Source: Microvelia longipes
Lineage: Eukaryota > Arthropoda > Insecta > Hemiptera > Veliidae
Length of the DNA stretch: 64,000 bases
NCBI GenBank assembly: GCA_018340805.1
Contig: JACMZG010001908.1
Location: forward strand, 13,448,038-13,512,037
Direction of reading: 5' to 3'
The notes beneath the pieces were generated by a model, which was given only the letters and a program-made list of their open reading frames with translations, did no database searches and was not told the origin of the DNA. Each line of letters begins with the position of its first letter. The first letter of the stretch is position 1. The position numbers were made by a program, and so were the translations under genes. Shown here piece after piece: positions 24,850-37,163 of the stretch.

Positions 24850-25978
24850 CTATATAGTTGTCAATTATTAGGAACTGCTTTTGAACTACTATCTTTCAGT
24901 TCAACCTTGCTTTGCTTCCTCAGACGATTGAAATCCGATGAATTGATTCATATGCCGTTTGATTTCCGGTACAACTTTAAAATTGTACGGACTTTGCATA
25001 GGTAACCCGTCTCAGATTATTTTACCTGCTAAGACTTAGTAATAATACTAAAAGCATTTAGTAACCTTGACAGTCTGAGGATTTGTGAAGTGTATTGGGA
25101 TTTATGAGGAAAAGTTGCTTATACCTTATTACCTCATACTTTTTTAAAGTAAATCCTCTTATTAATTGCTTTTGTCTATTTGATTTATAACTGGTGTGGT
25201 TCAGGAGTCTGCTATTACTCCTGAGTTATGGCATCGCATGTCCACTCGGTCTAATGACCGCTATCTCCCGTGTAAACTAGACCATCTATAATTAAACTTG
25301 TTTTAAACCCCCCCCCCCCCCCCCCCCCGGTGTTGGAAAAAATGTTAGTAAATGCTGGAGAGGTTACCGAGTCACAGAACTTGACGTGACGATACTGAAT
25401 TTATTGCTGTTTTATGTTAAAAAATCCTATGCTTGAGTTTTTACTGAAATTTGTTGGAGAGTAATAATTGTAGTGGATTTTCTTGGGAGAAAAATCGCAT
25501 GTGAGAGAATTTTTATTGAAATTTTTTAATGATTAAAAAACCCGTGATATGTTTGTATAAAATTATATAATGTCTGACGATAAAATACAAACTAATGCAG
25601 ATGATGTATATTTCTTCTTCTTTTTGTTTTGTAATCAAACAATTCTTTTTGATGATTCTTTTTGTAATAATCAATCCCTTAATTTTACATAGTATACATT
25701 TTTTTGTAAATTGTAAAAAAAGTGGTCTCAATTTAACTTTGATGGATTGAAATTCTCCCAAACTTTTCAAGGGTTTATTTAAAAGACTAGTTTTTTCTTA
25801 ATTGTCAATGTTTTATCTTCAAGGGCTCTTATATTTTAAGGTGTAAGTTGTACAGCTTAGGCCCAGTTAGATAATAATATTTTTGTCAGTTTACTGACAA
25901 AACTGTCGAGTCTTTATTGCATTGAATTTTTTAAATAAAACATACACCTTATTTTAATTGTTTGAAATACATACATAC

Positions 25979-26495
<517 letters not shown>

Positions 26496-26507
26496 TGCCC
26501 CCCCCCC

Positions 26508-27262
26508 TTAAGGCAACTTGTCTATGGCGTGAAAATACGGGTTGTATACTGTACATAGATCATTATAACAAAGTACTTACGTCGTACCTTGACAATTGGA
26601 AATACAATTGTACATTGTATATACTATATATTCATAGCATATGTACTTAGTACGCGTGGCTTGACGAAATTCGTTCAGCTTGAATCTCAGCACTGAAGAG
26701 GCGGTTTTGTTTCTAATGTTTTATCGACTTGTAATAAAACCAATGTAATACTACCTTCTCTATCTCTTTGATGTTTTAGCAACACATTTATTACCTAAAC
26801 TGTTTATTTGATAACGATCGATCCTATCACGAGATAAATTATATTCTTTTTGCCTTTAATTACAATTTTATTGTATGCTTTATATATTTTTTGATTGTAT
26901 TAATTTAGTTAAATATATTGGAATGAAGAAAAATCATCGATTTTGTTTAATTATAATTTTTAGTAATTATTTTTTTCCGTTTTTAATTATTTTGCGTAAT
27001 GTATTAGCTAATTTTAAATATCATATCGTGTTAATTGTTATGGCGAATTTTTACTAGAAAATGACCCTTATGTTGAGATGTAATTTCTCATATGTATCCT
27101 GATTCAGAAATATACCACAGGTACCAATGTTGAATCAAACATGATCATCATATATAAATATATATAGATATATTATATATATATATTATAATATATTATA
27201 TATATGATTATATATATATGACTTATTATATATATATATATATAGTATATATATATATAATA

Positions 27263-27298
<36 letters not shown>

Positions 27299-28551
27299 TA
27301 TATAATATATTATTATATATATATATAATATACTTTTTAAACCAGTTTATTAAGACCTCCCTTCCTGGATCCGGGTCTATCTCACACATCGAAGATATAG
27401 GCAGACTTAAAAATCAGACATATTCCATCAAATTATAAGAAGTAGAACAGCTCTTATATATGATGATTTATTGATTGACATTTATGTAATGTAAAGAACA
27501 TATTTGTATTAATACTTGTGTGTGTCTTCATAATACTCTTCAGTGACTTATGCAATTTATGTTATTACCCATATCTTATATGTCCAACAATAAATCATCA
27601 TATATGCGAGTGCTACTCTTTCTCTAGAACAAATGTATACTACCTATGGTTTGATAGAATATGTCTAATATTTCAAATTGCCTGCATCTTAAACATGATA
27701 ACATGTAAAATCATGCAATTTTACGGACTTTGTGTGTTTTAGGGTATTGATTAGAAATTTTATTTCTATTGTCGGTGTAATATTTGAACAGTTATGTCTT
27801 TGGATCTATTTAACTTATTTTGATGGTTAAAACATTTGTCACTAATTTAAAAAACTTGACAACAATATTTATTTTTTTTATATAAAAACAAAATAGGATG
27901 AGTGCTAATGGAAAAAAATTGGTTATGGGGATAGTTTTCGGACTTTAGGGGCCAAAATTCCCCGATCTAAAATTGTAGACCACCTGATCCTTTATCAGGT
28001 AGACAAAATAAATCAATCTAGCAGGTTAATCCTTTAGGGCTCGACGGTCACAAAATTGTCAATAGGCTCTCGGACTATCCCAATTACCTGATATCCCAAT
28101 CTTCTTATTTTTATTTATAATTTTTCTATTTACTGTATACCGGTTAAGCTTGCAGACAGAATATAAACTAACGTTTGTGTTGTTTTCTTTTAAAATTATC
28201 TTAAATAAAGAAACCAACACTGGGTGTCAGCACCAAGGTTTCCCAAATTTTCTAAATTGATGTATATGTCTGCATTATAAATTATCTCTCATAAATCTTA
28301 TTATTCTTAGTTGCTTGGTAGAGCAGACTTTGTACAACTTTTTGGATCAAATCTTTTGTGGCTGTCCAAGAGGAGATACTTATTATTCTGTTTTGTTTCA
28401 GAATGGTGGCAAGGTGTGAAAATATAGCTTCACAATGCTATAATCCAGGTACACGATTTTTATTAATTTCTCTATTTCAATTCAAAAAAATTACTTCATC
28501 AGACGTTCTAGATACATGTTGTTGCTCCTAGTGCCTCAAAGAAATCTTGTG
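26508..28551. other. AT-rich stretch with microsatellite, no gene seen
   Basis: An interrupted (AT)n tract lies at 27150-27330. 27890-28100 has a slightly richer patch (GGGGCCAAAATTCCCC) without recognisable content. Frames of 60-75 codons in this stretch resemble no protein. Confidence 0.5.
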
Positions 28552-28552
28552 T

Positions 28553-28585
<33 letters not shown>

Positions 28586-28614
28586 TATATATGTATGTGT
28601 GTGTGTGTGTGTGT
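28552..28614. repeat. Compound (AT)n(GT)n microsatellite
   Basis: TA run, then TATG, then GTGTGT, immediately followed by a G-family element. Confidence 0.9.
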
Positions 28615-28615
28615 A

Positions 28616-28700
28616 CGGGATGTTTGTTCCTAGACGTTTCTATGGGACACGATAAATTTCGAACGCTTTCTCGGATCGAAACATCGTTTTTTTCTCTAAT
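28616..28700 (+). repeat. G-family dispersed repeat
   Basis: It carries TTGTTCCTAGACGTTTCTAT, GGGACACGATAAATTTCGAA and GCTTTCTCGGATCGAAA. It ends soon after. Confidence 0.7.
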
Positions 28701-28933
28701 ACTTTGGAAAATTCGCTTATATCGTGGTAGTATGCCTCCTATATAAACCAGTAGTAAAATAAATACAAGTACAACAACCGAAGCAGCCCCCAATGCTGAT
28801 GCCGCCTAGCGGCTAAAAGGCCTCTTGTTTTCCTAATAAGAGAGATGTGTTGTATATCTGATGTTCTACACCTGATTTGGTAACTAAATATAATACAATA
28901 GTTAATTAAGTATTTGAGCTGACAAAAAACCTA

Positions 28934-29564
28934 TTTTTATATACCGAATGCATTTAGGTAAAGTATTTAAAAAATTCTAAACCGGATGTCCCCGCATCCG
29001 TTTCAGGTGTTTGAAGACCTCCTGAATAGTTTTCACCAAGTTGTCTGTCTGTATGTGTGTGTTGCTGCTTGTCTTTTATCATCGTAGCGCCCATTGCAAT
29101 TATTCTAGAGAGTTAATACAATCAGTCTATAGTATTATATGTGCTATCCGTAAAATATTTTTATGGCGTCATTAACGCGCACTGTTGACTCAGCAAATAT
29201 CATAAAACGCGGAAAAATGTTGGAATTATTTTGGGATTTATCAAACATGTAGCTCTGTATGGTACATACGTGCCAAGTTTTATCTTATTATCAGCATTAG
29301 TTCAACGTTTATCAAATGACTTTTGTACGTTTTTTATTATTTTTTTTTAATGAAATTCGGTACAAAGTGTATACCATTACTTAATAAATAAGTACACCTA
29401 ATTTTGTTTAAGTACGACAAGTATATCCATAATTTTTTTTGTATCATAAAAGTTTAGCCGCATCGAGCGTGGTTTGAAACGGATGTATTTACTATCTGAG
29501 GACGAACGAAGCGAGTCCGAAGTGATGCGGAAGAGTTTCGAACTACCCCGTACCCGACTTTTAA
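28934..29564 (+). mobile_element. R-family element, nearly complete
   Basis: A decayed head is followed by CCGTTTCAGGTGTTTGAAGA, GTCTGTCTGTATGTGTGTGT, CATTAACGCGC with TGACTCAGCA (29186-29195), and a 5S-like box-A half (AAGTTTAGCCGCATCGAGCG, 29443-29474) fused to the tail by deletion of box C. The tail has one mini-hairpin block and ends CTACCCCGTACCCGACTTTT. Confidence 0.85.
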
Positions 29565-30407
29565 TAATGTTTTGCAGACGATGAATTCTGCGAAAACGCA
29601 TGAGTTCTTAAAACTAATACGTGTTTAGTTTATTAATATTAATTCTAAAATCCAGAGTAAATTAAACATCAATATTATGTTACTGTTAAGGTTTTACGAT
29701 CTTTCCTTTATGCGAGTTGTTTTAATTAAATTTCCTTCCAAGTTATATCTAAAGTTTAAAACCCTTATCATTGTATTCATTTTAGCTAAACTATATTTTA
29801 TTATTTATAACTATGAAAGTTTATGCTTTCAATTTGCTTAAAATAATTATTGAAAGGTGAATTCAAAGTAATGATAATTTGCCTCGAGCAATATAAAATT
29901 TATTTAGCGAATTTTCATGACTAATGAATATTCCTTATAATCATTATGATGATTATCGCTCGGAGACCCGCAAGCCAGGCGAATTTTTATTAATATGCGC
30001 ATTCATTGATATGCGAATTTTCTTGCTTATCAATGCAATCTTTGCGTAAGTTTTTAATCTATGGTAATGCTCTGTTAGGAAAATGTCTTTGAATTCGGGC
30101 CTTAGTCTTTTTGACTCAGGACAGGTTTTTTTATTCAGCAACCAAAAACATCAAATACAACTTATAAATTTCCAGTTATTTACTACGGTTTTTTGACATT
30201 GTGGTCAGTTCAAATAGTCGTATCTGAGGACGAGCAAGTTAAGTCCGAGTAGCTGTGATGATAGTATTATTAGTATTAGTTAATCCAATCTGAAAAACTC
30301 CGTGGTTCTCTATACTCATTTTTCTCTTTTTTCTCTATTTTTTTTTATGAGTTGCCTTATAATATACCTCCTCACAATATGATTTGGTGTGTATATGTAT
30401 ATACCAA

Positions 30408-30408
<1 letters not shown>
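29565..30408. other. AT-rich stretch, scattered repeat crumbs
   Basis: TAGCGAATTTTCATGA (29904) recalls the W end. GTCTTTGAATTCGGGCCTTA (30088) matches one terminus of the MITE at 37577-37688. CTGAGGACGAGCAAGTTAAG (30220) is an R-tail crumb. Confidence 0.5.
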
Positions 30409-30450
<42 letters not shown>

Positions 30451-30454
30451 TATC

Positions 30455-30504
<50 letters not shown>

Positions 30505-30505
30505 T
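30409..30505. repeat. (AT)n microsatellite
   Basis: TA run with two ATAATA breaks. Confidence 0.95.
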
Positions 30506-30697
30506 AAATAATTTATTTCTCACTAATTTACAGTTATACAATAAAGTTTTATCTTTTGACTATATTATAATAAAATTATTTGAGTAAAATAACATTCATA
30601 ATATTTTTGATTTATATAAATATTACAATTTTGACTGAGGTGAGCGCCCCAAAAGCATAAGGCTTGAACTAGGGGGCGGCCGCTATGTATGACATTG

Positions 30698-30755
<58 letters not shown>

Positions 30756-30768
30756 GTGTGCGTGTGTG
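30698..30768. repeat. (AT)n microsatellite
   Basis: TA run ending in GTATATGTGTGCGTGTGTG, directly before an X-family block. Confidence 0.95.
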
Positions 30769-30769
30769 C

Positions 30770-30813
30770 TCGCATTCCAAGGAAATTCGTGTGACATGCG
30801 GACCACCGCACTA
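30770..30813 (+). repeat. X-family short dispersed repeat
   Basis: TCGCATTCCAAGGAAATTCG then GACATGCGGACCACCG. Related blocks are at 40990-41045 (minus) and 55572-55625 (plus). Confidence 0.6.
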
Positions 30814-30823
30814 AAATTTCTGT

Positions 30824-31070
30824 TGAATAATTAAAATTAAGCTGCACCGGGCGAGGTCAGTGCTTAAAATGGTGACCGCAATAAAACACTAATATTTTTA
30901 TGCTCATACTATCTGTTGACGAGCGAAGCAAGTCTGAAGACGCGTTGCAGTATATTTGATGATTTTTATATTCTGAGGCTATGCGAAGCGAATCTGAAGT
31001 TGTGTGGATGTGCGCAGCGAATCCGTTATGGCGAGGAATAGTTCCGTGGCTCCCCGTACCAGATTTTTTA
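30824..31070 (+). mobile_element. R-family 5S-like plus tail unit, without head
   Basis: It starts at the 5S-like part (TTAAGCTGCACCGGGCGAGG, TCAGTGC, ATGGTGACCGC; 30824-30880) and runs through both mini-hairpin blocks to CTCCCCGTACCAGATTTTTT. Its length of about 245 bp is what a SINE-like Pol III unit would have if it started just upstream of box A and stopped at the T-run. Confidence 0.8.
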
Positions 31071-31681
31071 ATTTAGTATTGAATATTAGTGTTATTTATT
31101 AATTTCAGGGAATATCAAATTTGAAAATTCAAATAAGTATTTTGAAAATGTTTTTCCCTAATTGAAAATAAGTGCAGAGAAAATTCAATCTATTATTAAA
31201 TTTATAATAATACTTTCCTAAATTAATTAAGTTTAAAATTTAAACTATTTTCCAAGAAATCGTTAAGTTAAAATCTAGGTAAAGTATGACTTTTAAGACA
31301 GCGAGTTAATCTAAATAATGTTCTAGTCGTTTAGCATAACAATTTTACACCCAAGTTAATTGAAAGTTAAAACTTAAGATTATAGTTGTGTGTTAAAATA
31401 TCGAAGATAATTACAAAGTTTAAAATATCAGATTATTATATTATCTTTTGTTATTATCCAGATAGAGTTTATTATAAAGTTTTATGTTTAAAGATTATAG
31501 TGTTGGTAAAGTTAATCGGATACTGTGTATTACCAAGCAAAAGTGTATCGTGATAGATCTTGGCAAGGTAATTGTATCTCCCAGTCACCACTGGGTGATA
31601 CAATCAATCAAATCTGCCAAGTCACTTTAACCAGTATGAGCACTATGTCAAATACATTAATTATAGATAATAATCAATAAA
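31071..31681. other. AT-rich stretch with no recognised feature
   Basis: A short inverted repeat around 31578-31605 (TCTCCCAGTCACCACTGGGTGATA region) is the only structure seen. Confidence 0.5.
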
Positions 31682-31740
31682 GTTATTGGGTACAGGGTAT
31701 CTCGGTACCACAATATCGGATTTGCTACGCTTATATACAC
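31682..31740 (-). mobile_element. R-family tail end fragment
   Basis: GGGTACAGGGTATCTCGG and ATCGGATTTGCTACGCT match the reversed tail end. Confidence 0.7.
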
Positions 31741-31744
31741 TACT

Positions 31745-32404
31745 TCCGAATTGCATCGGTCGTGTTTAGGTAGACGGCTAGCTGAATCAATTAAGACCAA
31801 TTTCAGCTCAATCGAACCATCACAAATGGCGCAAACAGTATACATACATATTTATAATGTTGTATATATGTATACGTCTAGGTCAAAGACTCGTACGATA
31901 TCTGTTGGGTTCAATAGTGTTAGAGGGTGGGGATATAGTACAAAAGAGGGGACTCTACCTCTTGCACCATCTTGGTAAGCCTGCTGACCCAGAGAGAGGA
32001 CAAAAATGGCTTCCACTAAACCACGCCGAGCTAAGCAGGCCCGTTAAGAGGAAGAACCTCGAAGTAGTCTTCATATGGTCGAAGTCATTCTAAAACGATT
32101 GCGACCGGTTTCAGGTCAATCAAACAATCTTAAGTGACGGAAACGGTATTTTTATTTAAAAACAAAAATCATGAATATATTTTTGTTTATAATGGTTCTT
32201 AATTTTAATATTATAGCATACTATCAATTAGTAAAATCAAATTTGTGAGAAAGCCTCTCAGGCCCGCGAAGCGGGCCTGTGTGAAGAGGCTGTGAAAATT
32301 CGCTAGATACATGGCAAAATGCCATGTAAAGAACAATAATGAAACAACACATAATACAAGAGAACAACACTGTGGCCGCGAAACGGCTACGGGCCGAAGG
32401 CCCG
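31745..32404 (+). mobile_element. H-family element, copy C, with collapsed hairpin array
   Basis: The H order is seen: GGTAGACGGCTAGCTGAATC, a short TA/GTATAC stretch, GTCTAGGTCAAAGACTCG, AGGGTGGGGATATAGTAC, CCACGCCGAGCTAAGCAGGC, ACCTCGAAGTAGTC, the AGGCCCGC-GAA-GCGGGCCT hairpin (32260-32278), TGGCAAAATGCCA, and at 32374-32404 a reduced array. Compared with copies A and B, four central hairpins are missing; the deletion joins a GGCCGC arm to a GCGGCTACGGG arm. No coding frame is conserved between copies. Confidence 0.85.
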
Positions 32405-32794
32405 TATTATTTTTTTATAACAGCTCTAAGAATAAAAGTAAAAATTGATATGAGTCATGTAATAGTTCAAATTTAAATGATTGTGAATTAGGATAAAGAC
32501 AGATATACATAAATAAATTGATTAAAATTTAAACTATGGTTTTTACTAAATAATTAAAATTGAATATTTTTAGACTTTGTAATTAGATCTATAAATAGTT
32601 TTTAATATGGCTTCGATAGTTTATTTATTATTTGAAATTGATCTGCGCTATGATAAAGAAAGAGAGGTATGTGTTCAATAGAGAAGAAATAGATACAAAA
32701 TTTAAAATTAGTTTTTCATTATGTATTACAATTACTATGGTTACCTACTATGGTTAGCCTTTTAGAAATTTTAAATTATAGACTAAAAATATTA
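32405..32794. other. AT-rich stretch with no recognised feature
   Basis: Nothing specific seen. Confidence 0.5.
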
Positions 32795-33600
32795 ACGCAA
32801 TATAATTGTGAGAGAGACACCTAGGAAAATGCGTCAAGCAAAATGCAATGCTCCATTTAGGAACTGTTACCATTATTCGACCTTTTTCACCATTGATGGC
32901 TCGACATAATGTCATGTCCCACTCTGTTTCGTTACGTCTAACTTTTCAGGGCGCGACAGAGCCTAAACTTTCTCTGACCTTTAATTAAAATTCCGTAGAA
33001 TATAATTTTAAGTATTTACCAGAGACGAGCGACATTCTCTTACCGCCATCATGCTTGGCAAGCAAAACATATATCATTTGATACCACCGGAATATCTAGT
33101 AAAAGTCAGGGTAAGTTAAGGCACTGTCGGTGTCGGAGTAGCTCGTAACGAAACAAAGTAGGACATGACATTTCGTAAAGCCGTCATTGATGAGGAATGT
33201 CGAATAATGGAACAGTTCCCAGACGTAGCATTGCTTTTTGCTTGTTACATTTCCTGGGTGTCTCTCACACAATTATACTATGTCAACTATTCATGTTTTG
33301 CAAAACACGGTAGTATCAAATGATATATGTTTGCTTGCCATGCATGATGGCGGTAAGATAGCACCGCTCGTCTATGGTAAATACTTCACATTACATTCTT
33401 CTGAATTAATTAAAGGTCAGAGTGAGTTCAGGCTCTGTCGGCGCCCTGATGAGTTAGACGTAACGAAACAGAGTGGGACATGACATTATGTCGAGCCATC
33501 AATGATGACGAATGTTGAATGATGGAACAGTTCCCTGATGTAGCATTGCTTTTTGCTTGTTACATTTCTTAGGTGTCTCAACTAAGAAATAACTATAAGG
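32795..33600. repeat. K-family nested foldback, about 0.8 kb
   Basis: Outer arms (about 32795-33095 and 33305-33595) are imperfect reverse complements about 300 bp long. Matching motifs include CTAGGAAAATGCGTCAAGC, TGTCATGTCCCACTCTG, TTTCGTTACGTC, TTACCGCCATCATG and ATATATCATTTGATACCACC with their complements on the right. The centre (33096-33304) is a further partial copy of the right arm in direct orientation, so the module order is A-inverted, B-inverted, A-partial, B, A. A trailing fragment follows at 33560-33640. Confidence 0.85.
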
Positions 33601-33640
33601 TGTCAACTATTCATGTTTTGCAAAATTCTTTTCTATTAAA

Positions 33641-34328
33641 TGATATAAAAATATGATCTAATTTTCGCGATTATAGTTTATTAAGAATTTCATTCTTGTC
33701 TACTTTTATGTTAAGGGTTTAGATAAAAATAAATTGATAGTAAAAGATCGAAATAATTTTATTATGTATTAAAATTTTATGGACGAATAGAAAATAGCTT
33801 TTATAAATAATATCCAATTTGCATAAATATTGTTTATTTGGATTTCAAAGTAGTTTATGTTTAGATTGAGCAACATGGATATAAATGAATAGATTGAAAA
33901 TTTAAGCCCCTAGTATATTCCTAAGGTTGCTTGTGATACTAGTGCATCAATATTGACAGATTTCCCCTCCACTACCTTCCAGTTGCCTGCTTTGAGAAAA
34001 TCCAACCAAGGTTGTGGCTCTCGGAAATTGGGTTTTCAATAATTTATCTGTCACATCAGGTTTCCCGAGGAAAATGCCTGTAGAACCTTTTTTTCTGACA
34101 TTTTATCTAGAATGAAGTCCTGCCAAGAACAGAATATAAGAATGAAATCTATTACTAATCTTCAGTTTCCTTTCACATAGCTTTTTTATTTTAGTTGTAA
34201 AATTTTTATTTTTTTTTATCTTATCCATCATATCTATTTTGCCTTTTCCTCATCTATTACCCCAGGCCTGGGCGACTGTCTTACTCGGCTCACCGAGGTC
34301 TCAACATCTATAAAGAAGTAGTTATTTG
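33641..34328. other. AT-rich stretch with no recognised feature
   Basis: A GC-richer patch at about 34258-34310 (CCCCAGGCCTGGGCGACTG) carries a small palindrome only. Confidence 0.5.
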
Positions 34329-35457
34329 TTTTACTTTTCCTCATTTATACAGTAGGTATATAGGAAAAGTATTGTGTTGCAAAAATCTGAAATCGGGATG
34401 AAACAGAAATTATCCGTTTTAGGCGTTTTTAAGGCCTCCTGAATAGTTTTCGCAAAGTTGTCCGTCTGTATGTGTGTGTGTTATCATCGTAGCGCCCAGT
34501 GTATTTATGCTAGAGAGTTGAAATTTCGTACAAAAATTAATCTACCGCTGTAGGTGTGCTATTCAGAAAATATTTTTTATAACGTCACCCGCATTAAATG
34601 ACCCGCATAAATGTCACAGCAAAAATTTCAAAAAAACCATAAAACACGAAAATCTGATGCAATCTAATTAAAATTTGGCACATATTTAGCCATGTATAAG
34701 ACTAAAATATGTACTAAGTTTCATTTCATTATTAGCTTTAGTTTAATTTTTATTAAATGATTTGTGTACGTTTCTTTTAAAAATTGGAAAACGGTCCAAT
34801 TAAGTTGAAATTAGGTACAAGTGTATAATATTACTTAATATTATTAATATTATATATCACTTAATATATTAAAGCGCAAGTGAAGTATATAGTATTAATA
34901 AAACACCCAAGTCTCTCCACATATAATATTTATTGACAGAGTCAGCTTTCAACCTTTCGGTCATCATCAGTGCTGGCGAACGATGTATAAAGTTAAGAAG
35001 TTACTTGTTAGGTTTGACAAATCGGACTTGACAAATTCGATGTCAAAGCTAACAAGTGACTCCTTACCTTTATACATCTTTCGCCGGCACTGGTGATGAC
35101 AGAAAGATTGAAACCTGGCTCTGTCAATAAATATTATATGTGAAGAGACTTGGGTGTTTTATTAATACACTAAGTTTTGTTTAATATTACAAGTACATCT
35201 ATGATTTTTGTTGGATCATAAAAATTAAGGAGCATTGAACGTGGTCGTCAGTGCTGTATGGGTGACCGCTGAGAATGATACGGATATATACATTTACTAT
35301 CTGAAGGCGAACGAAGCGAGTCCGAAGGCATGTTGCAGTATAAATTTGGAAAACTGTATTTCTGAAGACGAGCGAAGCGAGTCCGAAGCAGGGGGATGAG
35401 CGTAGCGATCCGATGTAATGAGGAAAAATTCCGAGGTACCTCGTACCCAATTTTTTT
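34329..35457 (+). mobile_element. R-family element, full length, split by a foldback insertion
   Basis: The head hairpin at the start (CTTTTCCTCATTTATAC... GTATATAGGAAAAG), all head and central motifs, a foldback (34892-35168) inserted just before the TACACTAAGTTTTGTTT motif, then the 5S-like part (35213-35277, AAATTAAGGAGCATTGAACG and ATGGGTGACCGCTGAGAATG), both mini-hairpin blocks (GCGAAGC at 35372, GCGTAGC at 35400), GATGTAATGAGGAAAAATTC and GAGGTACCTCGTACCCAATT. Removing the foldback restores R continuity. Confidence 0.9.
34892..35168. repeat. Foldback element F3 nested in R
   Basis: GTATTAATAAAACACCCAAG on the left and its complement on the right, then GACAGAGTCAGCTTTCAACC, GGTCATCATCAGTGC and an imperfect central arm (TGTATAAAGTTAAG...). 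Arms are about 130 bp. The outer motif is shared with F1, F4 and F5. Confidence 0.88.
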
Positions 35458-36084
35458 ATTTTTCTCACGTTTTATTAATTTCATCTTTACTCTATAGCAC
35501 TGATAATGGCATCATGCTAGGTTGAAAATACTTTGCCAAAAATTGTGAAGAGAATTTTCTTTCACCCATTGAGAAAGATTACTGCTCTATGTCATGTAAA
35601 TATTACCGTAGGTTTCATAGCAAATATATTTCAGTTTGCACTAAATCTATTTTTGTGGATTTACAATGGACTATTCGGAATTATTTTTTTCCCTAAAGCT
35701 AAATTTAGGTTATTTGATATATCTAGTTTTTATTCGGTCCTATCCCACTATAATCCGTCTTAATCTAGTTTTTCTCTAGTGACAGTAAAAGAAAACTATA
35801 TTTTACAAGTTAGTTTGTGTCACGACATCTAACCTCTATCATTATTTATTTAATTTCTTCAATACAGTTCTGGATAGAAATGTTTAAAAACTCCCTCTTT
35901 TATTTCGGTTATTTTCTCGTCAATGTTTCTTTACGTCTTTGTTTAGCGATATTTTACTGTCCTGTCACATTGGATTGTATCTCTTATTGTACAAAGGCAC
36001 CATTGTATATTGAAAAACAATATTCCCTTTTCATCATATGTTGTACATGACTTGGTACAACAAGTCATGGCAAATAGTTTTAGA
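35458..36084. other. AT-rich stretch with no recognised feature
   Basis: Two frames of about 76 codons occur but lack recognisable domains and are rich in F, I, L and Y as expected from AT-rich DNA. Confidence 0.5.
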
Positions 36085-36367
36085 AATATATAATATCTTC
36101 GGTTTTTTGGTTTAATCACTAATTTTAAGGAGAATCAAGGGAGGTCAATACCTGGATGGGTGGCCACTGGGAATAAAACAGGTGTTTTTATTGTCTAAGG
36201 ACATCATCATATGAATTAGATGATTTCCGTATTCTGAGAACGAGAGAAGCTACTCCGGAGTAGCTAAAGAAAAATCCTAAGAAGCAAAAAAGAAGAAAGC
36301 TTGATAAGAAGCTTGAAAAATCCTATATAGCAAGAAAATGTTTCGGTGTACTTTGTACCTAATTTTT
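36085..36367 (+). mobile_element. R-family 5S-like plus tail unit
   Basis: The 5S-like segment at 36116-36174 is followed by a diverged tail (TATTCTGAGAACGAGAGAAG) and a GGTGTACTTTGTACCTAATT end. It contains a perfect 18-bp palindrome, AGCTACTCCGGAGTAGCT (about 36249-36266), where other copies have a mini-hairpin. Confidence 0.75.
36116..36174 (+). promoter_or_regulatory. 5S rRNA-like internal promoter segment
   Basis: TTTTAAGGAGAATCAAGGGA, GGTCAATAC, then CTGGATGGGTGGCCACTGGG and AAT keep the box A to box C spacing of 5S genes. Box C is close to the 5S consensus; box A is weaker. Confidence 0.7.
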
Positions 36368-36577
36368 GATAATAAAATGTAACTTCGTATATTTGTTAAC
36401 CATACATAGTTGTACACATGTGAAATTTCAGTTCGATCTAAACACTTTTTAAAGTTTTGACATTTTTGTTGAGTCATAATTTGTTATTATTATTATTTGT
36501 TGAGAGTTAATGACGTCACACATATTTCATAAACAATTGGGTTCAGGACACATCTTTTATAAAGAATAAGAGTTAGG

Positions 36578-36668
36578 GAAATTAAGAAGGTTGATTTTTG
36601 TATCATGTTTCATTTCGATCCAAATAAGTATTCGAAAGTTATACTGTCCCATAGAAACATCTACGATC
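36578..36668 (-). repeat. G-family dispersed repeat
   Basis: On the minus strand it reads GATGTTTCTATGGGACAGTA, AACTTTCGAA, TTGGATCGAAATGAAAC and ACAAAAATCAACC, the G order. The (CA)/(TA) microsatellite lies on its 5' side, as in other G copies. Confidence 0.7.
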
Positions 36669-36682
36669 AAAAATATAGCATC

Positions 36683-36690
36683 ACACACAC

Positions 36691-36752
<62 letters not shown>
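36683..36752. repeat. (CA)n(TA)n microsatellite
   Basis: Short CA run followed by about 30 TA units. Confidence 0.95.
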
Positions 36753-36753
<1 letters not shown>

Positions 36754-36769
36754 TTGATCAGTGAGTCCC

Positions 36770-36857
36770 TTCCTCTTCCAAAATATCCACATTCTTCCTT
36801 CTCTTCATGACTCCTATCTCATAAGCTCATTTTTCTTTGAAAATTCGCTAAAGAAAG
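36770..36857 (+). repeat. W-family fragment
   Basis: Diverged W block ending CATAAGCTCATTTTTC then TTTGAAAATTCGCTAAAG. Confidence 0.55.
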
Positions 36858-37111
36858 CTTTGTGCTGTGTATCTGTATGTTAGTGTATGTGTAATCTTTC
36901 AGAGAACACATATCAACGTGTTAATCAAATTACATAAAATTAAGTACAAGAATCTAAAGATTCATTAGAGATTGGCCATCGAAGGGAACATCGTTGTCTC
37001 AAAATGGCGACTATATTAATTTCCTAAATAAGGCCTAATGAATAAAGGATCTTATCTTTCTTAAATTCTCTGGTTTGGTGTATATATTTTAAACTGATAA
37101 ACTGAGATATA

Positions 37112-37160
37112 TTTTTACTTTTCCTCATTTATACCGTAAGTATATAAAAAAATTATTGTC
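37112..37160 (+). mobile_element. R-family head fragment
   Basis: TTTTTACTTTTCCTCATTTA, TACCGTAAGTATATAAAAA then AATTATTGTCCTAC, cut directly by the foldback that follows. Confidence 0.75.
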
Positions 37161-37163
37161 CTA

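Noticed and set aside
28402..28449. Possible exon between TTTGTTTCAG and CCAG/GTACAC, open in one frame (MVARCENIASQCYNP)
   Set aside because: The acceptor is good but the donor is weak and no partner exon is visible; weaker than 62920-62954.
31978..32060. CCGAGCTAAGCAGG in H resembles 5S box A
   Set aside because: No box C follows at the required spacing; a 10-base match alone is not evidence.
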